DNA of 27,636 nucleotides from Gammaproteobacteria bacterium RIFCSPHIGHO2_02_FULL_42_13 (GTDB lineage: Bacteria; Pseudomonadota; Gammaproteobacteria; UBA12402): positions 12,262 through 39,897 of the forward strand of contig MGXQ01000032.1 of NCBI GenBank assembly GCA_001801405.1. The letters run 5' to 3'. A model generated the notes under the pieces. It saw only the letters and a list, made by a program, of their open reading frames with translations, was not told where the DNA came from and did not search any database. The position numbers were made by a program, and so were the translations under genes. This document shows positions 16,628 through 23,378 of this stretch, piece after piece; within the stretch, counting starts at the first letter, position 1, and each line of letters starts with the position of its first letter.

Positions 16628-16633
16628 TATAAT
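16628..16633 (+). promoter_or_regulatory. Possible -10 element for arcA
   Basis: A consensus TATAAT lies 18 bases before the arcA ATG, with no convincing -35. It would give arcA its own start of transcription after zapD. Confidence 0.3.
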
Positions 16634-16651
16634 TATTGCCTGGAAAATACT

Positions 16652-17851
16652 ATGATGATCAATTCAGAAATCGGCAGATTACGCAAAGTAATGTTACATT
16701 ATCCTGGCGCATCCCTCGAACGATTAACGCCAGAAAATTGCCAACAATTCTTATTTGATGATGTATTATGGGTAGAAAAAGCTTGCCAAGAACATATTGA
16801 TTTTCAAAACAAACTAAAAAAAAATGGCGTAGAGGTTTATTTGCTGGATCAATTATTACAAGAAACGTTAACCAACCCAACCGCACGACAATGGCTCACT
16901 GAAAAAATCATTGCCTGTGTTGATGTTAAAAAAAACTTTGCCGATGTCTTAATGGACTATCTTAACGCACTTAATTCAAAAACACTTGCCAATTTTTTAT
17001 TAAGTGGATTAACATGGAAAGAAACAAAGCTAACCTCAAAAAACTTAACAAGCCAACCACTCAATGAAAATAACTTCGTCCTTCCCCCGCTGCCCAACCA
17101 ATTATTTACACGCGACACCTCTTGTTGGATTGGACAAGATGTCTCTATTAATCACATGCACTGGCCTGTACGACGCGGCGAAACATTAAATGTTGCCGCA
17201 ATTTATAAGTTTCATCCAATGTTTACGCAATCTAAATTTGATGTTATCTATGACGGCAGCAACACCGAAACTCCATTACCCGTGATTGAAGGTGGAGATG
17301 TACTGGTCATTACAAAGGATTGTTTGGCGATTGGATTTGGCGAGCGCACCACACCACAAGCGATTGAGCTACTTGCAAAATCATTATTTAAAACCGGTAA
17401 TAAAAAGAAAATCATTGCAATTGAAATTCCGAAACCACACGCATCGATGCATTTGGATACCGTTATGACCATGGTCGATCATCATACGTTTTGTATCGCC
17501 GTTCCCGTTGAAGGAATTCGTGCCTGGACAATTATGCCAGACAACAATAACAATTTAATCATCGACCCTCAAAACCATTTCTTAAACATTATTGCACAAG
17601 AACTCGGCGAATCCAATCTTCAACTCATTACATCCGATGCATTAACCGAACAACGCGAACGATGGACAGATGCGAGCAACTTATTGGCATTATCGCCCGG
17701 CGTTGTTATTGGCTATGAGCGCAATACTGCAACCAATCAAAAGCTGCGTGATGCAGGCGTCAATGTTATTGAAATTGCTGGCTCAGAACTGGGTCGTGGA
17801 CGCGGCGGACCACGGTGTATGTCCTGCCCCCTGGAACGAGATTCTCTATAG
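16652..17851 (+). CDS. arcA: Arginine deiminase
   Basis: A 399-residue guanidino-group-modifying enzyme converting arginine to citrulline and ammonia. Family order is intact: SEIGRLRKVMLHYPG (5-19), LPNQLFTRDTS (147-157), VIEGGDV (211-217), HLDT (267-270) and the terminal GRGGPRCMSCPL. Inferred active-site residues by comparison with Pseudomonas ADI are D155, E213, H267, D269 and C389, and all are present. ATG 16652 is followed by a second ATG at 16655; GGA at 16642-16644 serves either. No arcB, arcC or arginine/ornithine antiporter is nearby, so the ATP-yielding pathway is not shown; it may instead deplete arginine or produce ammonia. It lies 36 bases after zapD and converges on the dNK gene across a repeat. 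Confidence 0.96.
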   Translation: MMINSEIGRLRKVMLHYPGASLERLTPENCQQFLFDDVLWVEKACQEHIDFQNKLKKNGVEVYLLDQLLQETLTNPTARQWLTEKIIACVDVKKNFADVLMDYLNALNSKTLANFLLSGLTWKETKLTSKNLTSQPLNENNFVLPPLPNQLFTRDTSCWIGQDVSINHMHWPVRRGETLNVAAIYKFHPMFTQSKFDVIYDGSNTETPLPVIEGGDVLVITKDCLAIGFGERTTPQAIELLAKSLFKTGNKKKIIAIEIPKPHASMHLDTVMTMVDHHTFCIAVPVEGIRAWTIMPDNNNNLIIDPQNHFLNIIAQELGESNLQLITSDALTEQRERWTDASNLLALSPGVVIGYERNTATNQKLRDAGVNVIEIAGSELGRGRGGPRCMSCPLERDSL

Positions 17852-17858
17852 TATGTAG

Positions 17859-17912
17859 GTTGGGCCGTAAGGCCCAACAAATTATGTGCGCCAAGCAAGC
17901 GTAGCCCGCATG
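17859..17912. repeat. 54-bp composite repeat, copy A
   Basis: It starts with an 8-bp hairpin GTTGGGCC-GTAA-GGCCCAAC (17859-17878) and ends with GCGTAGCCCGCATG, the beginning of the other repeat type seen at 2699. It is identical over 54 bases to 26629-26682. It lies between the converging arcA and deoxynucleoside kinase genes. Confidence 0.92.
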
Positions 17913-17969
17913 GCGCTGTTCGGAATGACAGGAAACTAAAAGGCGCCGTTCAATAATAGCACTTAAAAA

Positions 17970-19421
17970 TTACCCTGCCGCTGCAATTTCAATCGGCTCG
18001 ACTTCAGCTAGTCCATTTTCTTGTAATGCGAGTGCTTCATATATTTTTTCAAATAAATAACCCATATGAATACGATTGGTGAAATCAATTTTATCGGCAT
18101 TAATTTTTAAAATCGGATTTGTATGGTATCCACACTGATGCACATCTTCGGCAAACGTTCGATACAATTGCGTTAATGCGCAAATTTCTTGATAGCTCCA
18201 TCCTCCATTCATTTCCATTTCACGCGCACGCTGTTGAATGCGCATCCACGCCAAATCTGGATTGCCTTGCAACACAATCATCAAATCAGCCTGAGGCAAC
18301 TTTGTATTCATTGCATGAAACTCGGTTGACAACAAATCTAATGCATTGGCGCTCAAAATGCCATTTTGATGAAACAACTGACAGAACACCAAAATATCTT
18401 CAGCAAGCGTACGATCCTTTACATAACTCGCCTTGCCATCTTTTCCCTTGCGACGCATTTGCGCGCGAATATTTAAAAAATGTCGTTGCAAATCATAGCA
18501 GTAGGTTTTTTTATCATGCAAAAATTTTTCGAGCAGTGGATTTTCTTCTGGATCTTCATACAGCGCTTCAATTCTTAAACTACGATGCATTAATGCGGTT
18601 ACCGTTGACTTGCCTAAACCCACGTTACCCGCAACGGTAATTAATTTAGGATGACGCTTGAGATAATCTTCTAATCTTCGCTCGGCATCTACGACACGCA
18701 ACGCCGCAGCAGTTTCGGGTAATGTGACCCATTCTTTAATGCCCGGCGTTGTAATGCGCAAATTCAATTCTTTAACTTTGTTTGCAATTCGACGAGCAGT
18801 CATCTCTAAATTTTCTAAAATACGATCGTCAGCGTTGGATTCAATCACTAACACGGGACATTTGACATGCCTTAACGCAAAGTTTTCATACAAATTATTT
18901 AACAATTCTAAATAATCACGCGGAATACCTTGTTCGCTCTCTCGCCCACGCTTTTTAATGCGGTCAAGCAATACATCGACGCTGGCTCTCAAATAAATAA
19001 CCAGATCCGGTTCGTCGATTTTTTTTGTCATTAAATTATAACAGCGCTGATAGGCTAAAAATTCTGTGTGACTCATGTGGCCTAGGATTTTTTGGGCTTT
19101 CCCAAAAATATGATAATCTTCAAAAATCGTACGATCTTCTAACACAATGCCGCGCGACTGCTCAATGTGCGCCTGACGCACTAAACGGCCATTTAAAAAT
19201 TCAATCTGTGCCGTAAATGCCATTGCAACGGGATCTTTATAAAACGCATCTAACACTTCTGGATCAAATTCTTCAGCAAACGTATAAACTCTTTCATCCC
19301 CCTCTCGTGAAGGCAGACAACTTAACAAAATATCACTCAGCGGTGATTGTTTTAATTTACTAATTAAAGTTGATTTGCCCACACCGATATTACCGACCAC
19401 ACCGATTCGTAAGTTTTCCAT
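17970..19421 (-). CDS. Two-domain (tandem fused) deoxynucleoside kinase
   Basis: A 483-residue protein made of two dNK-family domains, each of usual single-enzyme size (about 200-220 residues). Domain 1 has P-loop GNIGVGKST (10-18), an EEFDPEVLDAFYKDP substrate segment (50-64) and LEDRTIFEDYHIF (94-106). Domain 2 repeats the pattern with GNVGLGKST (265-273), a YEDPEENPLLEKF segment, and KDRTLAEDILVF. Each has the Arg-rich lid region (KKRGRESE; QQRAREMEM). Such enzymes phosphorylate deoxynucleosides for salvage. Both domains look active; the second has a shorter acidic segment, so specificity may differ. The in-frame GTG at 19433 is less likely than ATG 19421, which has AGAGG four bases upstream. 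It is transcribed away from the kinase gene, with its own promoter. Confidence 0.92.
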   Translation of the reverse strand: MENLRIGVVGNIGVGKSTLISKLKQSPLSDILLSCLPSREGDERVYTFAEEFDPEVLDAFYKDPVAMAFTAQIEFLNGRLVRQAHIEQSRGIVLEDRTIFEDYHIFGKAQKILGHMSHTEFLAYQRCYNLMTKKIDEPDLVIYLRASVDVLLDRIKKRGRESEQGIPRDYLELLNNLYENFALRHVKCPVLVIESNADDRILENLEMTARRIANKVKELNLRITTPGIKEWVTLPETAAALRVVDAERRLEDYLKRHPKLITVAGNVGLGKSTVTALMHRSLRIEALYEDPEENPLLEKFLHDKKTYCYDLQRHFLNIRAQMRRKGKDGKASYVKDRTLAEDILVFCQLFHQNGILSANALDLLSTEFHAMNTKLPQADLMIVLQGNPDLAWMRIQQRAREMEMNGGWSYQEICALTQLYRTFAEDVHQCGYHTNPILKINADKIDFTNRIHMGYLFEKIYEALALQENGLAEVEPIEIAAAG

Positions 19422-19475
19422 GATCCCTCTCACTTGATGATGTTAAAATGGTTGAACGAAAAAAGAATTCGGGAA

Positions 19476-19504
19476 AGTATAACACGTTCATTTTAAGATG
19501 TAAT
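19476..19504 (-). promoter_or_regulatory. Promoter of the two-domain deoxynucleoside kinase
   Basis: On the minus strand: ATTACA (complement of 19499-19504), a 17-base spacer, and an extended -10 TGT-TATACT (-10 at 19476-19481). It lies about 55 bases before the ATG at 19421. Confidence 0.5.
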
Positions 19505-19552
19505 GGTGAAAAAAATTGACCGATCGAGCATTCTTTGCGCTTACTATTTGAA

Positions 19553-21133
19553 CTATTCTTTGCGAGACATATTATACGCCGTTAATAAATGCGAAAAATC
19601 ATTCATAGAAAAAGGTTTGAACAAAACAGTATCCATTCCTGCATCTACACATTTTTGTTTATATTCCGGAAAGACATGGGCGGTTAAGCCGACAATGATC
19701 GCATGTTGGCCATTGTTTTCTAATGCGCGCACGCGCCTTGTCACTTCGCAACCATCGATATCAGGCAAGCCAATATCCATTAAAATAAAATCATATGTCA
19801 TCGCATGCAACTTTCTTAAAACCTCACCACCCGATGCGGCCGTCTCGACATCATGATGTAATTTCTTTAACATCTTCTCAGTCACCAACCGACATATTTC
19901 ATCATCATCAACGACCAAAATTTTTAAATTTTTATTGCGATGCAACACTAACATGGGTTTTAAATCTAACGTTGCCCTTGGATTTTTAGCATTCGTTAAT
20001 TCAACCGAATCATAATCCAATGAAAAGGGTATTAAACAAGTAAATATTGATCCCTTCCCCTCTTCACTTTCAACAAAAATTTTCCCGCGACAATTTTCAA
20101 CAAATTTTTTCACCATGTACAAGCCTAAACCAACACCTTGATGTTTTCCCTCGTATGCTGGATGCAATCGACTAAAGGGTTCGAAAATGACATCGAATTT
20201 ATTTTTCGGAATACCCATGCCTGAATCTTGCACGACAACTTTAAGACAATTGATTGGTTGCGGCGCCAACGAAACGGCCAATATAATTTTACCCGATTCT
20301 GTAAAACGTATCGCATTATTCAATAAATTTAAAATAATACGATACAAGTGGCGACGACATATCACGATTTTGTCAGGTAAATTAACGTTTATATCAAGTT
20401 CGAATTTTAAGTGCTTCGCATAAATGCTGGCAGACACCAAATCAACGATATCTGCCACGAGTTGTTGCACATTAACGACAGAAGCACTTTGTTCTTCTTG
20501 ATTATTGTCCAGCCGTGAAAACTCTAAAATCTCATCCAACAACACCGAAAATCGCTTGCCTGATTTCAAAATATATTGTACTAACTTTTTCCCCTCTTCG
20601 TCTTGTACATGATCGGATAATATTTCAGCCATGCCAATAATGCCGCTCAGCGGAGTCCTCGCATCATGACTCATATTCATAATAAATTGTGATTTGGCTT
20701 GACTGGCTTGTTCAGCGCGTTGTTTAGCTATCCGAAGTGCTGCTTCCGCTTCTTTGCGATCGGTAATATCTAACGAGAGACCCAAAAGGCCATATATATT
20801 CCCTTGAACATCTTGAAGTGGAAGCTTTTGAGAAAGATAAATTTTTTCTTTATTATCTGAATGAATCACCGTCTCTTCGAGAACCTGCTTTGTTTTAGAC
20901 CGCATGACTTGTTTATCATTTTCGACAACCTGTACCGCATATTCTCGAGGATAATAATCGTAGTCCGTCGTACCAATCACACATTCGGGTGACTTTAGTT
21001 TAAAGAGATCAGCCTGATTTTTATTACAACCCAAGAATTGACTTTTGTTGTTTTTCCAATACATATTTCCGGGTAAATAATCGATGATATATTTCAATAA
21101 TTCACTATCAAGTTGTTTTTCATCATTCATCAT
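19553..21133 (-). CDS. Soluble hybrid sensor histidine kinase (PAS-HisKA-HATPase-REC)
   Basis: A 526-residue protein without membrane segments, so it senses a cytoplasmic signal. A PAS/PAC domain (about 8-125, ending in LDITDRKEAE) leads through a short coiled coil to HisKA with H156 in NMSHDARTPL. HATPase_c has N-box NLLNNAIRF (269-277), G1 DSGMGI (303-308) and G2 GVGLGL (333-338). The C-terminal receiver domain has the acidic pair VVDDDE (407-412), phosphoacceptor D453 in LMDIGLPD, and K506 in FKPF. No HPt domain or separate response regulator is nearby, so output must go through a partner elsewhere. It starts 65 bases downstream of the CDPS-like gene on the same strand; co-transcription is possible. 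The start has two ATGs in a row and a weak AGG. Confidence 0.94.
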   Translation of the reverse strand: MMNDEKQLDSELLKYIIDYLPGNMYWKNNKSQFLGCNKNQADLFKLKSPECVIGTTDYDYYPREYAVQVVENDKQVMRSKTKQVLEETVIHSDNKEKIYLSQKLPLQDVQGNIYGLLGLSLDITDRKEAEAALRIAKQRAEQASQAKSQFIMNMSHDARTPLSGIIGMAEILSDHVQDEEGKKLVQYILKSGKRFSVLLDEILEFSRLDNNQEEQSASVVNVQQLVADIVDLVSASIYAKHLKFELDINVNLPDKIVICRRHLYRIILNLLNNAIRFTESGKIILAVSLAPQPINCLKVVVQDSGMGIPKNKFDVIFEPFSRLHPAYEGKHQGVGLGLYMVKKFVENCRGKIFVESEEGKGSIFTCLIPFSLDYDSVELTNAKNPRATLDLKPMLVLHRNKNLKILVVDDDEICRLVTEKMLKKLHHDVETAASGGEVLRKLHAMTYDFILMDIGLPDIDGCEVTRRVRALENNGQHAIIVGLTAHVFPEYKQKCVDAGMDTVLFKPFSMNDFSHLLTAYNMSRKE

Positions 21134-21198
21134 AACAACCTAAGCCGCCCAATATAAACTGAACATGAACCAGTTATTTTAATTTCACACCCGTGATA

Positions 21199-23004
21199 TC
21201 AAGAACCACCGCTGCCACTACCCCCCAACCCGAGATGCACAGAATGGGCTCTCGGTAACGCTGCTTCTGCCGCGACACCACGACTTGCCTCAGATAAAGA
21301 AGCCGGAAGCGGCGGAGAAACGTCTGCTACCCTTCCTGCTATTGCTGCGGATCGCGACGGATGATGCAACCCTAACTCCGTTAATGGCGACCTACGACCA
21401 GGCTCCGGAGAACCACTGCTCCTTTGACTACCACTGCTCCCTTGACTACCACTTCTTCTCCCACGTCGTGCACCAGTAGCAGCAACCTCTGCAACCTCGC
21501 CATCTGCATCATCTGAAACTCTCTTCTTCTCAGCCATAGCAGCCGCCCCGTCGCCATTACCATTCATGAGTTTCCACTGCATCACCGCACCCGCATGCAA
21601 AAGCGCTTGGGCATAAGTGCCCGGATCCATATCAAGCGGCACCACCGGCGGGAAAAAATCAGCACCAGATGGCGAACCAACAGCACCCGCTGCTTGTTTA
21701 CCTTGTTTTTCTTTCGGCATAACTCTATCCTCCACGATCGGTAACTGTCTTCGTCTTAACGTTTGTAATTGTTGTAAAATTTTAGCATCACTGCTCCCAC
21801 TCAAATCACCACTACGCCCATAGAATCCCGCCACGATCAATGATGCGTCAGGCAAAGCATTTTTAAAACCAACCCCCATCCACTGCACCAAAGAAACTTC
21901 TTTACCCGTTTTTGCGTAAATAGCTCGTTCCGTAGGCGAAATAAGTGTTCCATAATTTTGCGACCATGACGCTGGCATTCTACCTGGATAAAGCAAAGAA
22001 CTGATATGAGGAAGGTCTCTCCCCCTCAGCACTAAACTACGGTCAACCATAACAAGCTGATAAGCCATTTCTGTTAGCACATAAAACTGGCTCAATAAAG
22101 CTATATCCTGATAGGCAAAAGGTAATTGATATGTCGCTTCAAAAGCCTCCAACCGTAACCCTTCAACAGATATCCGCGATATTGACTGTTCTGCTCGTTC
22201 CTTCAGCGCCGCTAATTTAGCGCGCAATGACTCATTCAACTCATCAACACTTAATTGCTTTTCAATGAGCCTACATTCAAGCCCTAAAAGCCTTTTATAT
22301 TCAGTATCTGCGAATTGTTTTACAACATCATCAATACCCTTCTTATAATCACTATTCATCTCATACGTATTTTTAACCAACAACAGTTTATTCAAAAAAC
22401 GAAGAAATCTGCGACGTGCCGTTTTATCGCCACGTGGATTACCTTGATATTCCTCCCACGGCGAACAACGAACAATTTTTTCTGACTCTGTCGATCCTGA
22501 TAAAACAGGTGCATAGTCAGCCTTTAGCGCATCATTCACCCTGGTTTGGAATGCCGTTTCTTTACCGCGCAATGACATCATCAATTCATCTTCATCCGAT
22601 AATAACGCATAGTGAGCTGCTCTATCAGGAAGATGATCCTCATCAAACACTACCCCTGCCTTTACATCCTCGAGCCACGCCCATACCCCTGCGATATGGT
22701 GTTTTATCCTATCAACTGCTGCTTGCATCTGTTCCGCTGAAAAATGATCCCAAGAAGCATTTGGTAATTGTCGCCGTCTATAAGGCTCGCTGGGAAATTG
22801 CAATGCTCCGCCCATAATAAATAAAACCCGTGCAGCTTCATTGCGTAACAGCATATTAACAATTGCTTGTATTTGATGTGCATCATATTCAGTCTCTCGC
22901 GTAATACTGACCAAGACTGCAGCAATCGTTTTCGGGAATACCTCGGGCTTGAAATATTTTCCTCCCTTAATGCCTGTCACGTACGTCGTCACGGCCTTTG
23001 GCAT
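21199..23004 (-). CDS. Cyclodipeptide-synthase-like protein (XYP type) with long disordered tail; candidate effector
   Basis: A 601-residue protein. I propose, from motifs only, a tRNA-dependent cyclodipeptide synthase fold in residues 1-350. Supporting features: an N-terminal strand then GIKGGKYF (11-18) where CDPSs have their nucleophile loop; VLFIMGGALQ (60-69); IVRCSPWEEY (177-186), like the R-W--W of Legionella-type CDPSs; Y308-V-L-T-E312, matching the catalytic Y-x3-E pair (AlbC Y178/E182); and LLYPG with Y339-P340, as in the XYP subfamily. The catalytic Ser expected in the N-terminal loop is not evident (Thr10 or Ile12 there), so activity is uncertain. Residues about 430-601 are Gly/Ser/Ala/Pro/Arg-rich, likely disordered and GC-rich. 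No tailoring oxidase or methyltransferase is adjacent. A PmrA-type box lies upstream. Confidence 0.55.
   Translation of the reverse strand: MPKAVTTYVTGIKGGKYFKPEVFPKTIAAVLVSITRETEYDAHQIQAIVNMLLRNEAARVLFIMGGALQFPSEPYRRRQLPNASWDHFSAEQMQAAVDRIKHHIAGVWAWLEDVKAGVVFDEDHLPDRAAHYALLSDEDELMMSLRGKETAFQTRVNDALKADYAPVLSGSTESEKIVRCSPWEEYQGNPRGDKTARRRFLRFLNKLLLVKNTYEMNSDYKKGIDDVVKQFADTEYKRLLGLECRLIEKQLSVDELNESLRAKLAALKERAEQSISRISVEGLRLEAFEATYQLPFAYQDIALLSQFYVLTEMAYQLVMVDRSLVLRGRDLPHISSLLYPGRMPASWSQNYGTLISPTERAIYAKTGKEVSLVQWMGVGFKNALPDASLIVAGFYGRSGDLSGSSDAKILQQLQTLRRRQLPIVEDRVMPKEKQGKQAAGAVGSPSGADFFPPVVPLDMDPGTYAQALLHAGAVMQWKLMNGNGDGAAAMAEKKRVSDDADGEVAEVAATGARRGRRSGSQGSSGSQRSSGSPEPGRRSPLTELGLHHPSRSAAIAGRVADVSPPLPASLSEASRGVAAEAALPRAHSVHLGLGGSGSGGS
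21413..21448 (-). repeat. Tandem 18-bp repeat inside the tail of the CDPS-like gene
   Basis: Two adjacent 18-base units (21413-21430 and 21431-21448) differ at one base, with a partial third copy after them. On the coding strand they give repeated SGSQ-x-S hexapeptides in the Ser/Gly-rich tail. Confidence 0.8.
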
Positions 23005-23094
23005 AATCTCACTCTCTTTCCACGACCTATTATTCTAAAATACACTCAATTCTCAAAAAAATTTGAAACTCAGTTTTTTTCTACAACTTATAAA

Positions 23095-23100
23095 ATTATC
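23095..23100 (-). promoter_or_regulatory. Possible -10 (GATAAT) of the CDPS-like gene
   Basis: GATAAT on the minus strand begins 35 bases after the PmrA-type box, one helical turn further than the 24-base gap at the 96-residue gene. It has a poor -35 (TGAGAA), as activator-dependent promoters often do. The leader to the ATG would be about 85 bases. Confidence 0.35.
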
Positions 23101-23135
23101 ATTCCCAGACTTTTTTATTCTCATTTTAAGCTTTT

Positions 23136-23155
23136 TAGCTTAAGGAAATATTAAG
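23136..23155 (-). promoter_or_regulatory. PmrA-type box: CTTAATATT-TC-CTTAAGCTA
   Basis: On the minus strand the first half-site CTTAATATT matches the published Legionella/Coxiella PmrA half-site exactly. After two bases comes CTTAAGCTA, which keeps the CTTAA core. The spacer TC is the same as in the box at 6697-6716. It lies about 130 bases before the ATG of the CDPS-like gene. Confidence 0.6.
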
Positions 23156-23378
23156 GCTTTTCAAAAAACACCACTGTTGCAATTGATATTTCTCTTAAGC
23201 AATCGCTTACACGTTGGATATGGATATATTACCACTAAATTCAATAAAATCACCAAAAAACTACAACAACTTAAAGACTTTTCCTACGTCTGACATATAC
23301 ATTTACACACAAAAATAATGGATTGATTTAAAAACAAACAATTTAGAACGAGATATCATAAACGATAATTCAGGTGGA

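Larger units (their letters stand above)
23005..23378. other. 374-bp AT-rich intergenic region before the CDPS-like gene
   Basis: The region lies between the secA stop and the start of the CDPS-like gene. It holds the PmrA-type box (23136-23155) and a GATAAT (23095-23100, minus strand). Another CTTAAG is at 23193-23198, followed 12 bases on by CTTAC (plus strand), an imperfect version of the same motif. No ORF of note, no repeat of the palindromic families and no clear secA terminator was seen. Confidence 0.6.

Noticed and set aside
23193..23209. CTTAAG...CTTAC near the CDPS-like gene as a third PmrA box
   Set aside because: The half-sites are 12 rather than 11 bases apart and the second is imperfect.
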